Below, piece after piece: positions 49,181 to 59,722 of a stretch of 64,000 nt of DNA (positions are counted from its first letter, which is position 1; each line of letters opens with the position of its first letter). Under the pieces are notes generated by a model that made no database searches, had not been told where the DNA came from, and saw only the letters and a program-made list of their open reading frames with translations. Source of the DNA: Toxoplasma gondii ME49 (lineage: Eukaryota > Apicomplexa > Conoidasida > Eucoccidiorida > Sarcocystidae); assembly GCF_000006565.2 (NCBI RefSeq), contig NC_031478.1, positions 4,116,212-4,180,211 of the forward strand, given 5' to 3'. A program made the position numbers and the translations under genes.

Positions 49181-52124
49181 AGTCCGAACAAAGACGCCAA
49201 GCCTGCGTGTCCTGAACAGTCCCTCACAGTGAAATTCAAATGCCTGAAGAAACTGTTACGCGCACACAGCGTGAGTTCAGGATGTCTTGTCGACGGGAAT
49301 TCTTTTGTATCTGTTAATCGCGATGTCGGCCACCCTATTTTTCTAAACAGCGGGCACAAGCGAGATATACGGTGGCCTGGCACGCCGCTATACAAACGCG
49401 CGTCGCCGCAGGGTCATCCAGCTGTGAACGGCTGCATGCAAGTAGTCGAATTGCGAAAGATACCGGCATTGCTATCGAATTCTTAGGGGTTGTTCATAAG
49501 CCCGAGTATCGTGATAGATGAGTGTTTGACGTGGAAGAAGCAAGTGGAAATTGTGCTGATAGAGGCAGTGTTGTGCTGTTTCGGAGGTGAAAGGGGCTGT
49601 CCCGTATGAATGTTTCGGCATCGCCGCCTCCAGACAAGACGGCTGTTCATCTCTCCTGAAACCAACCCCCCCCCCTTTCCCCCGGATCATCCGCAATTAT
49701 TTTGTGTCGCGATCACTCGAGCTCTTTGTTGGAAAGAGAGTACCCTTTTTGGAACAGCAATGACAAACAGAACTCCCGAGGGGATCGGTGGGCAAGTAGC
49801 TGCTGAAAAAAGACGTGGTTCGGGAGGCTTATCAGAATGTACTCTTTTTTGTTGGGTACGAGGTCCCAGTCTTCTGCAGAAAAGGTGTAGAAGGTGCACG
49901 GTTTTCGTAGCTTTTGCATGAACTGGGTGATTTAACCATTTACGGAACAGGTATTTTCGGTGTATTCATCCAGAGTGCGTAGCTGAGCACCCGGTCCTTT
50001 CGGTGGCATGTTGCAAGTTAGGTTTGTTGTGCTAGAGTGCTGCTGTCGCTGCCTGCAGTTTTTTCTCTTGACCTAGCGTTTGCCACAGGTAGTCGGTTGG
50101 GACTTTCCACACGACCAGAAACTTTCTTGGAGAGCCGCACGTGGCGCAGTTCCGGGAAGTGGTTGTGTTTCATCGCCTGCGGTGTAAGGCAATTTCCAAT
50201 AGTTTTTATGGAAAGTTCGATCCGTGGACTACCAAGCAGGGTGGCTTATAAGTGGTCCAGGTAGCTTCCATGCTTGCAGGTGCTGCAGGCTATGCTTAGA
50301 GGCCAGAACAACGGGTGTCCCTTCATTCTTGATATACTTTTAGGGAGACCATCCGTTTCACAACAGTGTCTCTCCAATTTCACTGTTCATGATCAGAGAA
50401 TATTTTCGGATTAAAATTAGTGAGTCACGGCACTAGTCGCACCACAGTCATGATGTATTATCTATGCCTACATAAAAAACCTCAGTTTTACGCCACCGCA
50501 GTTTCAGGACTCCTATTCGGTCACAGGGGGTGTTTCCCCTCCCATCTTACAGGTACAGGGCTTCCCGCGTGGTGGGATTTCGGAAGCATTTATCGTCTTT
50601 GGCGTTCTCCTAGGCACCAGAACATCTCCCACTAGCGAACAATAGGCCAACACATCGTTGCAGCGCGAACGTTTCATCGATATATTTGTTCAGAATATAG
50701 ATCCTCTACAGGGTTAGAAAGTGGGTGCGGTAATACACGCACTTTTGTCGTGTGCAGGCAGAGGCGCTTTCTGGTAGAAACTGTGTAAGCACTTGTCGAG
50801 AGGAGAAGGGAAGCTATTTCTGTCATTCAAATTCACTATGCGTATATCAGCCACTTTGTGCAACACATGCGGTACGTGTAGCACACTATTTTCGTGGAGA
50901 ACGTGGAATGGACTCGTCTGTGCCATCAAAAAGGTGGCCGTGGGACTGTCGTGTCATGTGTGACACCACCGCCACTGCGATGTTTATTTCAGCTGGCCGG
51001 AACTGAATTAAAAGATTGTGACCAACGATGAACTAATCAAGATGTGAAAAGGGGACGTCTGATGGGGCTGACAGCTCTCAGTTCTGACGGTATGTGTTTT
51101 GCCTGAGGCATATTTTCGTTAGAATCCCGACCCCTGACTCTGATGATGGGCGTTTCACAGTATTTGGGTTGAAGGGCTGACAAACTCCGTGTCTGGGTGA
51201 GTTCTGTGGAGATCTCATTCAGACCGTCCTAGGTAAGTTGTCAAGGCTTCACCTGGTCTCGACGTACAGCCCCTGGCCACATTATACGGCCCATGATGCT
51301 ACAGACGTTTACGATACAACATTCTTTTACACAACTGACCACGCCAGTGCTGCTCGATGGTAATACTCTGTTGTAAACGAAACACGGCTGGTATTGACAG
51401 AAACACTGAAACGCTCTGATATTATTTTCGGGTGCTACAAAGCCGAATCACAGGGGATATCGTGGTCAGCAAATCCGAGCTACAGCGTCACGCGCCGTCG
51501 TTTTGTATCCTCTGGAACGCACTTTTTCATTGAGAGCAGTTCGGTAGCAACACAAATTCGCACTCATACGTGGCGTAACCCAGACGTGATCCTACGCGCT
51601 TCTGTTTGCAACTCTCTATTGATAGATTATGGAAGCGCTAAACCGGCACATGTTTAGACCTACACTGGGGAAAGGTTGTGTTTACTGCGTATGGAGAGCC
51701 TTTTCTCTTCATCGGTGTCTTATTCTGCACTTTCACAAAGTACCTTCGACGAGAGTACCCGCAGTATGTTTTACCGTTCGTGTTCGAGAGATATCGTACG
51801 TCTTCCATGGGCATGAGTGCGAAGTGGTGCTTAGCATTCGTCACTGCAGCCTAAACAAAAACTCATCAAGCAAATACCAACAGGATTATACGATTCTCCG
51901 CCCCATCAGTTCGTAAACGACTGGACAAACGGACGGTAGGCGTAGCAACACCGTCACTGCATGGTGCAAGTAGACGAGCGAGTTTCTACGCCCACACGCT
52001 GTACGCAACATCTTGAAAGCCCAGAAAAAAGTAGATGGATCTAGATACAACGAACACGCGACACAAATTTAATTAAAAACGAATCTCCCCTAGGTTACCA
52101 CCGGACACCCAGCGCAGCCGCTCC
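49181..52124. other. Intergenic, about 2.9 kb, no supported gene
   Basis: This is upstream of the Cys-rich gene and downstream of paralogue B. It holds a C-rich run at about 49665-49683 and only short open frames on either strand. I see no tRNA-like structure, transposon feature or splice-consistent gene. Confidence 0.45.
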
Positions 52125-52778
52125 TCAGAAAGCGTCAAAGCCAGTCATTGCGAGGAGCGCGATCGGCAAAAGCGCTTCCAGCTTCGTGCCTCCGAGGAGA
52201 GGCAGCAACTTGAGGAGAGGCAACAGGTCGCCGCCTGTGTTCAGCTTGAGCAGATCCAAAGCCTTCGGTGCCACGAGCGCCAAAAGCAACAACTTCTTCA
52301 TGTTGACGTCACCGAATCCATTGCCGCCAGTAGTCCTCAGCAGCAAGGCCTTCGATGCAAATGCCAATAAGAGCTTCGGCTTCTGATCCAACAACAACCT
52401 GGCAACTGGAGCCGCCAACTTGAGCGGAACCAGAACAAACTTGAAGAAAGCCTTGGCCATCGCCACACACGCAATCTTTGACGAAACAATATTCTCCAGC
52501 TCCATCGCCAAACCCAAAAGCGCCTTCAAATGGTACTCGTCGAAATCAGCTGTATCTGGTGCCACCAGACCGTCCACGTTCATTGCCTCTCTTGCTCTCT
52601 CCATCATGCTTGCGACTTCACTGACGACGCCAGCTGGAACCAACACCGTGTCGACGAATGCAGCTGCAGAGTCCCCACTCTCAGGGTCGGCACTCGTCCA
52701 CGCTCCAATGTCTCTCGCCATGGCGACCACGTCCGCTCTCGCCTCCATTCCTCGCCTCAACTCACTCGCCGCGTCCAC
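52125..52778 (-). repeat. Tandem unit 4 of paralogue B (654 bp, truncated, with stop)
   Basis: The last unit carries TAC (plus-strand base 52533 is G), like unit 2. It also differs by one Asp-to-Val change (GDDNMKK to GDVNMKK) and a nearby silent change. It diverges after LLAMT and ends at a stop about 53 residues short of a full unit. The sequence just past the divergence still resembles the internal junction, so decay of a longer unit is likely. Confidence 0.9.
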
Positions 52779-55700
52779 GCCCGCCGCCGACTCTTCTTCA
52801 ACAGTCGTCCAAGACTCCACCACATAGTCCACAATAGCCATCTCGTCGCCACTCACTCCTTCCGACGTCGACTCCACGTTGATTCTTCCTGAAGACAGCT
52901 TCTGACTCAAGAGAGCCTTGAGAAACCCGGCTGCCTCAGCACCTTCGAAAGCAGTCATTGCGAGGAGCGCGATCGGCAAAAGCGCTTCCAGCTTCGTGCC
53001 TCCGAGGAGAGGCAGCAACTTGAGGAGAGGCAACAGGTCGCCGCCTGTGTTCAGCTTGAGCAGATCCAAAGCCTTCGGTGCCACGAGCGCCAAAAGCAAC
53101 AACTTCTTCATGTTGTCGTCACCGAATCCGTTGCCGCCAGTAGTCCTCAGCAGCAAGGCCTTCGATGCAAATGCCAATAAGAGCTTCGGCTTCTGATCCA
53201 ACAACAACCTGGCAACTGGAGCCGCCAACTTGAGCGGAACCAGAACAAACTTGAAGAAAGCCTTGGCCATCGCCACACACGCAATCTTTGACGAAACAAT
53301 ATTCTCCAGCTCCATCGCCAAACCCAAAAGCGCCTTCAAATGATACTCGTCGAAATCAGCTGTATCTGGTGCCACCAGACCGTCCACGTTCATTGCCTCT
53401 CTTGCTCTCTCCATCATGCTTGCGACTTCACTGACGACGCCAGCTGGAACCAACACCGTGTCGACGAATGCAGCTGCAGAGTCCCCACTCTCAGGGTCGG
53501 CACTCGTCCACGCTCCAATGTCTCTCGCCATGGCGACCACGTCCGCTCTCGCCTCCATTCCTCGCCTCAACTCACTCGCCGCGTCCACGCCCGCCGCCGA
53601 CTCTTCTTCAACAGTCGTCCAAGACTCCACCACATAGTCCACAATAGCCATCTCGTCGCCACTCACTCCTTCCGACGTCGACTCCACGTTGATTCTTCCT
53701 GAAGACAGCTTCTGACTCAAGAGAGCCTTGAGAAACCCGGCTGCCTCAGCACCTTCGAAAGCAGTCATTGCGAGGAGCGCGATCGGCAAAAGCGCTTCCA
53801 GCTTCGTGCCTCCGAGGAGAGGCAGCAACTTGAGGAGAGGCAACAGGTCGCCGCCTGTGTTCAGCTTGAGCAGATCCAAAGCCTTCGGTGCCACGAGCGC
53901 CAAAAGCAACAACTTCTTCATGTTGTCGTCACCGAATCCGTTGCCGCCAGTAGTCCTCAGCAGCAAGGCCTTCGATGCAAATGCCAATAAGAGCTTCGGC
54001 TTCTGATCCAACAACAACCTGGCAACTGGAGCCGCCAACTTGAGCGGAACCAGAACAAACTTGAAGAAAGCCTTGGCCATCGCCACACACGCAATCTTTG
54101 ACGAAACAATATTCTCCAGCTCCATCGCCAAACCCAAAAGCGCCTTCAAATGGTACTCGTCGAAATCAGCTGTATCTGGTGCCACCAGACCGTCCACGTT
54201 CATTGCCTCTCTTGCTCTCTCCATCATGCTTGCGACTTCACTGACGACGCCAGCTGGAACCAACACCGTGTCGACGAATGCAGCTGCAGAGTCCCCACTC
54301 TCAGGGTCGGCACTCGTCCACGCTCCAATGTCTCTCGCCATGGCGACCACGTCCGCTCTCGCCTCCATTCCTCGCCTCAACTCACTCGCCGCGTCCACGC
54401 CCGCCGCCGACTCTTCTTCAACAGTCGTCCAAGACTCCACCACATAGTCCACAATAGCCATCTCGTCGCCACTCACTCCTTCCGACGTCGACTCCACGTT
54501 GATTCTTCCTGAAGACAGCTTCTGACTCAAGAGAGCCTTGAGAAACCCGGCTGCCTCAGCACCTTCGAAAGCAGTCATTGCGAGGAGCGCGATCGGCAAA
54601 AGCGCTTCCAGCTTCGTGCCTCCGAGGAGAGGCAGCAACTTGAGGAGAGGCAACAGGTCGCCGCCTGTGTTCAGCTTGAGCAGATCCAAAGCCTTCGGTG
54701 CCACGAGCGCCAAAAGCAACAACTTCTTCATGTTGTCGTCACCGAATCCGTTGCCGCCAGTAGTCCTCAGCAGCAAGGCCTTCGATGCAAATGCCAATAA
54801 GAGCTTCGGCTTCTGATCCAACAACAACCTGGCAACTGGAGCCGCCAACTTGAGCGGAACCAGAACAAACTTGAAGAAAGCCTTGGCCATCGCCACACAC
54901 GCAATCTTTGACGAAACAATATTCTCCAGCTCCATCGCCAAACCCAAAAGCGCCTTCAAATGATACTCGTCGAAATCAGCTGTATCTGGTGCCACCAGAC
55001 CGTCCACGTTCATTGCCTCTCTTGCTCTCTCCATCATGCTTGCGACTTCACTGACGACGCCAGCTGGAACCAACACCGTGTCGACGAATGCAGCTGCAGA
55101 GTCCCCACTCTCAGGGTCGGCACTCGTCCACGCTCCAATGTCTCTCGCCATGGCGACCACGTCCGCTCTCGCCTCCATTCCTCGCCTCAACTCACTCGCC
55201 GCGTCCACGATTGCCAGCCGATGAGTGCTTTCCGGGCTAGTGTCTGTGTCATCGTCGCTGTGGGCGTGATGTGGGTGTGTGAGGTCCTCCTCGGATTCTT
55301 GAATGGCAAGGATGCGCTGAGGGATCGTGTGTTGTGCTTTGTCGGTGTTGTCGCGAAGGCGGGTAGGGTCTGAGAAGGGACAGTGGCAAAGTGGAGATTA
55401 TTGGAATGCGTTTGCGTTGTGACCATGAAGAGTGGTGTCTTACCTTCTGTGTATTGCAGTCTGGGTTTGTATTCTTGTAACTTCGATGGCTCTTCTGTAC
55501 GCAGCAGACGCGATGGTGCGAAGATTTTGCTGACCATCGCTTCAAACGGAAGGTCATCATTTCCTGATGCACCTGAAATTGAGTTGTGCATGCTCCCATC
55601 AACAACAGTGGCAATCATGCTGCGTGATGGCAGTAGAGATGCCAGTGATGGATCGTCGAAGTCGCTGCTTAGACTCGGCAGTGTCGGACGTGACCCATGG

Positions 55701-55909
55701 TCTTGATCAACAACAGCGCCCACTGCAGAAGAAAACAAGTCACTGTCGAAGGATGTTTGCGGTGTGAAGTGTTCATGTTGACCTCCACCCGATACAAACA
55801 TCCTAGCAGATTCGATGCCGAAGGACCGACACGAGAAAAAAACGGTCACCTCGAGTAGAAAGACATACTGAAATGTGATGTTCCGAAAGATTGTAGTCAT
55901 TGAGTTCAT
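52125..55909 (-). CDS. Secreted leucine-rich tandem-repeat protein, paralogue B (about 1236 aa)
   Basis: Unrecognised family. Exon 1 (55444-55909) starts MNSMTT, with an N-terminal hydrophobic stretch (YVFLLEVTVFFSC) that reads as a signal peptide, then a Ser/Asp-rich region with LPFEAMVSKIF, similar to PFFEAVLNKSF at the same place in paralogue A. Donor ACAGAAG|GTAAGA (phase 1) joins acceptor CCCTTCTCAG|AC across a 74-bp intron (55370-55443). Exon 2 (52125-55369) encodes an acidic lead-in (QESEEDL, DDDTDTSPES) and then three full units of 270 residues and a shorter fourth, ending MTGFDAF. Each unit has an N-terminal polar part with WTSADPESGD and a C-terminal part packed with leucine and lysine (KKLLLLALVAPKALDLLKL, DLLPLLKLLPLLGG). 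There is one Cys per unit, in KIACVA. The protein probably enters the secretory pathway; partner and role are unknown. Confidence 0.82.
52779..53588 (-). repeat. Tandem unit 3 of paralogue B (810 bp)
   Basis: Third unit. It carries TAT at the variant codon again (plus-strand base 53343 is A), so it matches unit 1. Confidence 0.95.
53589..54398 (-). repeat. Tandem unit 2 of paralogue B (810 bp)
   Basis: Second unit. It carries TAC at the variant tyrosine codon (plus-strand base 54153 is G). I see no other difference from units 1 and 3. Confidence 0.95.
54399..55208 (-). repeat. Tandem unit 1 of paralogue B (810 bp)
   Basis: First complete unit in gene order, beginning VDAASELRRG. It carries TAT at the variant tyrosine codon (base 54963 is A on the plus strand). 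The unit is otherwise the same as its neighbours as far as I can compare by eye. Confidence 0.95.
55370..55443 (-). other. 74-bp intron of paralogue B
   Basis: GAAG|GTAAGA to TTCTCAG|AC, phase 1. It is the shortest intron seen in the window. Paralogue A has an intron of the same phase in the same place (165 bp), which supports common descent. The exon 1 frame happens to stay open through this intron, so a simple ORF call would miss it. Confidence 0.75.
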
Positions 55910-57719
55910 TGTTTCTTGTGGCGATTACGACAAATATTGGGATGCAGAAAAACTCTAAAGACAAAAAAATGAAATGGTATCTCCATCGAGAAACGTGGAT
56001 GCCACTGGGTGTATGGTGTAACGCAAACGCTCGTATAGGGCTACGAGCATCCGGTTGTGGGCTGTATTCTGTAGCTGGTGTTCGCTTCCAATTCATATGC
56101 CTACGTTCACGATGGTAATTCATGGCGGTATGCTGTGGAGGATCTTAATCTTCTATGTGGACTCACCGTTCTCACGAAGATGTCTCTCAGAGAACAATGT
56201 TTGAGGTTGATGATATTGGGCGGTTTGTTGTCATTCTCAAACCAGGCGAATGCGGTCACTTTGGCAAAGCAACTGAAAGCTGCGAAAGGGGCAACGTCAG
56301 TTCGTGGGAGTGGTCTACTGGTGAAGCTCACCAACTGTTTTCGAGAGATTGGAAGTGGACCTTGCAGTGTAGATGATGCGCTGCGGAGAATCTCTTGAGA
56401 ACTTGCGATTAGAGTGATTCTACCCGAGATAGCCCTGAACAATGTTGATTCTGGACGATACCTTCTATATGGACGTGAACCGACGGCCTGATTCGTTGAC
56501 AAGACGTTGTAGTCGATGCCGCCAACACAGGAACGACAGTACCGAGTGACGCTGTGTGAAAGCCAGTATTTGCAATATGGTAAGTGAAAGAAGCGTCTGT
56601 GTCTGTTAAAGCGTATCTAGAAACTTGTTACAGCATATCTATATACTGCCGGGGAAAGATCTAACGAAAGGGAGAGGTCCGTCTCTAGGGCGAATTCATT
56701 TCTGTCATCAAGACGATCTCTTCCATAGCCGCGTGGCTCCTCTAGCGGTGACCGTTCAAAGAGTGATGCGACGAGATGAAAGCAAACAAGAGGGCCAGTT
56801 CTCTCGGGTATCATCTTGACATTCGAATCGGGTTTCGTTGGCATTCCTGTCCGCATTGTGCAATTTACCGGTAGTATACGTGCATAAATGCTACTGGGAA
56901 CGATGCCGAACGCGGTGGAGCTGTTCGCGGCGACATACAACGCCACGCGCAAGCGCAGCTTATTGTAGAGAGACTGTGTACAGAGACGGGGGCCACCCAG
57001 CTACTCGTCTGGGAAGGTCATAACAGCTGCTCGACATCCCCCAAAAAGTCGTTTTGACATAACTGCTTTCTTCTTGGAGTAATTGCTTCACCTTGTGACA
57101 GAGCGGGCGACCTGTGTATTAGGGATGCCAGCGGCGCCTGTGTAGCAACGCATCAGTTTAGCACAACTTCCGCACCTCAGTCATGCAGGATGCACGCGAC
57201 TACGAGCTGAGCTCAACGCAACCCGTCAATTTTCCTTTAAACAAGGTGCGTATGATGTTGTCAGCTCATTTCAAGATACCGGTTCATATTTGTAATCCAG
57301 TTCCGGACAGACGAGTTCCCTTCCGGTCAGCTTGATCAATATTCACCAAAGCCTGTTGTTTTGACAATGAGTTCGACTGTGTCTAGTGAGCGCCGACAGG
57401 CAAATTGTTGCACTCCAAAATCACAAACTAGCAGAAACCGTAACCGTCGACCGCGGTTGTTGTTTCCTCCGTTTCTCGCTCAACGGCAACGGAAGACATC
57501 TCGACAAAAACTCGTCTCGCGAGACATCTCTCTCGTTGTGATTGCGAACCGCACAAGCGCGGTTGTTGCACGCGTTGCGAGTCGCAGGTGATGTCGATAT
57601 ACACGGAAGAAACAACGGGAGCTTTCGATGTTCGGCCATTACTGGGCGTTCCTCGGCGTGTCAGTATATGGAGTTGAGGTAAAATTGGAGCGAAATCCGG
57701 AGTCGACTGGGGCGTCAGC
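55910..57719. promoter_or_regulatory. Divergent intergenic region between paralogue B and the MGC gene
   Basis: About 1.8 kb separate two start codons pointing apart, so the promoters of both should be here. I recognise no motif. Open frames in the stretch are short and lack domain content. Confidence 0.4.
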
Positions 57720-59722
57720 ATGGGATGCACCGGCAGCAAGAGTCCAGTCAGCACACCTTCAGGGCGACAAGGCCAAATCCAGCGAAAGAGAAAAGAACGG
57801 GAGAAACGCGGTTCAAAGGTGCGAACGCCTGATAGTATCTCACGATCCACTACATTAGCGGTGAATCACATGGATACTCGAGCAGAAACGGCAAGCGCAG
57901 CTTCCAGACGAACGTCATAGTTAAACTCGCACCCTCACAGAGATCCTCGTGAAGGCGATTCTTCTCAAGCAGCTGGGATATGGTGTTGGGAAACCAAAGT
58001 CACTCGGTGACTAAGTTGATTTCTGAGAACTGTATCGTTTGCTCCCAAGCATCGTTACGCGATGTACACGTGCTGTATTACTGCTGTAGGGTTGGGACGG
58101 CCACAGAAGACGTCGCCAAAAGATTCCGGGGATCGTGTTCCATTTGCTTGTGTATGGCGTTATCTGCGTGTAGGTGCCCAAGGATGCCGTCCAGCAAACT
58201 CGCCCCACCCGTTTTTTCGGTGTCACAAAAACCTCTGTTGTGTAAGTGACGGAATAACTGTCCAGTGCCAGCATATTTGTTTTGTGTTGTGCGGTGTTTA
58301 TAAGTGTATTTAAACAGACGGAGGATGTGGTGTTAAAAAACGTTAAGTCCCGTCTTCCTTCATGCTGTCAGGGTCCGGATTTGAATCACCGATAGGCATT
58401 CAAGGTGGTCGAATCGGCGAAAATAGTGCAGTCCACGTATGAAGGCAGTCGAGCTGTTGAGCTCCCTCGTTGATGTTGTCTCTCTTCGAGGGGGGTCACC
58501 GGTTGCCCAAGTAATTTGCAACTACTCTGCTTTTGGGCGCAGATCTATCATGCGCTGCACCAGCAGATGTGTCTTCGTTAGTTCTCTGGAGAACGTCCCC
58601 GGGTAAGGTGCTAGTACAGTGCTCCGAGCTGCCTACCGGTTGCCGCCCCGGTAACTCTGCTCCGTTGTTTCATGCAGAGCAACCGTCGCTGTTGACAGGA
58701 AATCGATCATTCGAGCATACTTGGAGCCAGATGGCGGAGGCACCGAGACAGAAGGCATTGAAGTAGAGTGCGAACCCGACGCTGATCATTATCTCCTGTT
58801 CGACGATTTGAAACCAGGTTCGTCAACTGTTGAAAGAATAAAGTGTATGTTTTCTCAAACTACGGTAGCTCAGCCTCTGCCGACCAGCTGCATAGAGTCA
58901 TACGAGTGGCTGCCATGCAGCGCCTTTTTCTGACGACGGATCACAGCTGAGGTCATAAACACGTCGGTATAGTACCGGGGAATCTGGAAAGGTGACTCGT
59001 GCACGCCGCTGTGGTCATTCCTCAGATGGCCATGCTAAGGAAACCAACATTTCGGCAGTTTGACAAATCTGTTTCTCGGGAGTTGGCAGCTTTCGTGTTA
59101 AACCCCTACAAGAGTTGATCATGGTGACGATGAAACAGAGACTGCCGATAAACATCTAATATGATTATTGGCGACCCGCTTTGAATCCAAATCAATTCTG
59201 GTCATTGGTGGGTTCATGCTCACGGGGAGAGTGTTCCTCTCATGTTTTAAAGCTTCTGACAAAGTTTGCGCTTCTGCCCTCTTTTGTAGACCGCGACGAC
59301 ATCCATGCGCCGCGGGTGAGAGCCACTATCATTCTGATTTTTGGTACGCAGGCACGGTTTATCGGCTGAAGCTGTTCTACGTTGTCCCAGAGAAGCACCA
59401 CTTAGGCAATATGTTGGCTGCAATGTTACGCGGCAAGCGTACACACGACAGGAACGATGCCATGCAGGAAACTGCTGTTAAAGTTAGGCGTGGTTCGCTA
59501 GTGGGTGTACACGGTGGTGACGTCTTTGGACGACGGAAGATTGCTCGAGGCATGACGCCTCGTCCCGGAATGAAGTGTGTTGCAATGCTGCCAAATTCTG
59601 CACAGAAATTGAAAGTGCGCACACTCCCCGTGGAAAGGGAAAGAATGTCCGTCCACCTGATCAGTGCGCTCCCCCCAAGGTCCTTTCCACCAGAACGTTG
59701 CCATGAGGAAGCTTCTGCATGA
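57720..59722 (+). CDS. Small protein with N-terminal acylation motif (MGCTGSK), possible FN3-like fold
   Basis: Four exons fit with every phase agreeing: 57720-57818 (donor TTCAAAG|GTGCGA), 58090-58169 (TGCGT|GTAGGT), 58678-58817 (ACCAG|GTTCGT) and 59352-59722; 690 bp, about 229 aa. The N-terminus MGCTGSKSP matches the N-myristoylation pattern (Gly2, Ser6) with Cys3 for palmitoylation and is followed by a very basic stretch (QRKRKEREKRGSK), as in proteins held on the inner face of membranes. The middle (VDRKSIIRAYLEPDGGG ... DHYLLFDDLKPGTVYRLKLF) resembles the last strands of a fibronectin type III domain (L-x-PGT-x-Y), though I cannot confirm the fold. The C-terminal 100 residues are basic and unrecognised. 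The join of exons 3 and 4 gives the most coherent protein; exons 1 and 2 are less certain. No function is assigned. Confidence 0.5.

Noticed and set aside
52186..55373. Repeated plus-strand open frames of 92-137 codons inside the repeat array
   Set aside because: They recur with the 810-bp period opposite the minus-strand coding exon and have no start context or homology; they are antisense shadows of a GC-rich, leucine-rich frame.
57183..57245. Short frame starting MQDARDYEL with a good AAG|GTGCGT donor, considered as first exon of the 57720-59722 gene
   Set aside because: It can be joined to 57719-57818 in another frame, but the chain then fails in phase before 58678, whereas the MGC start carries through all four exons.
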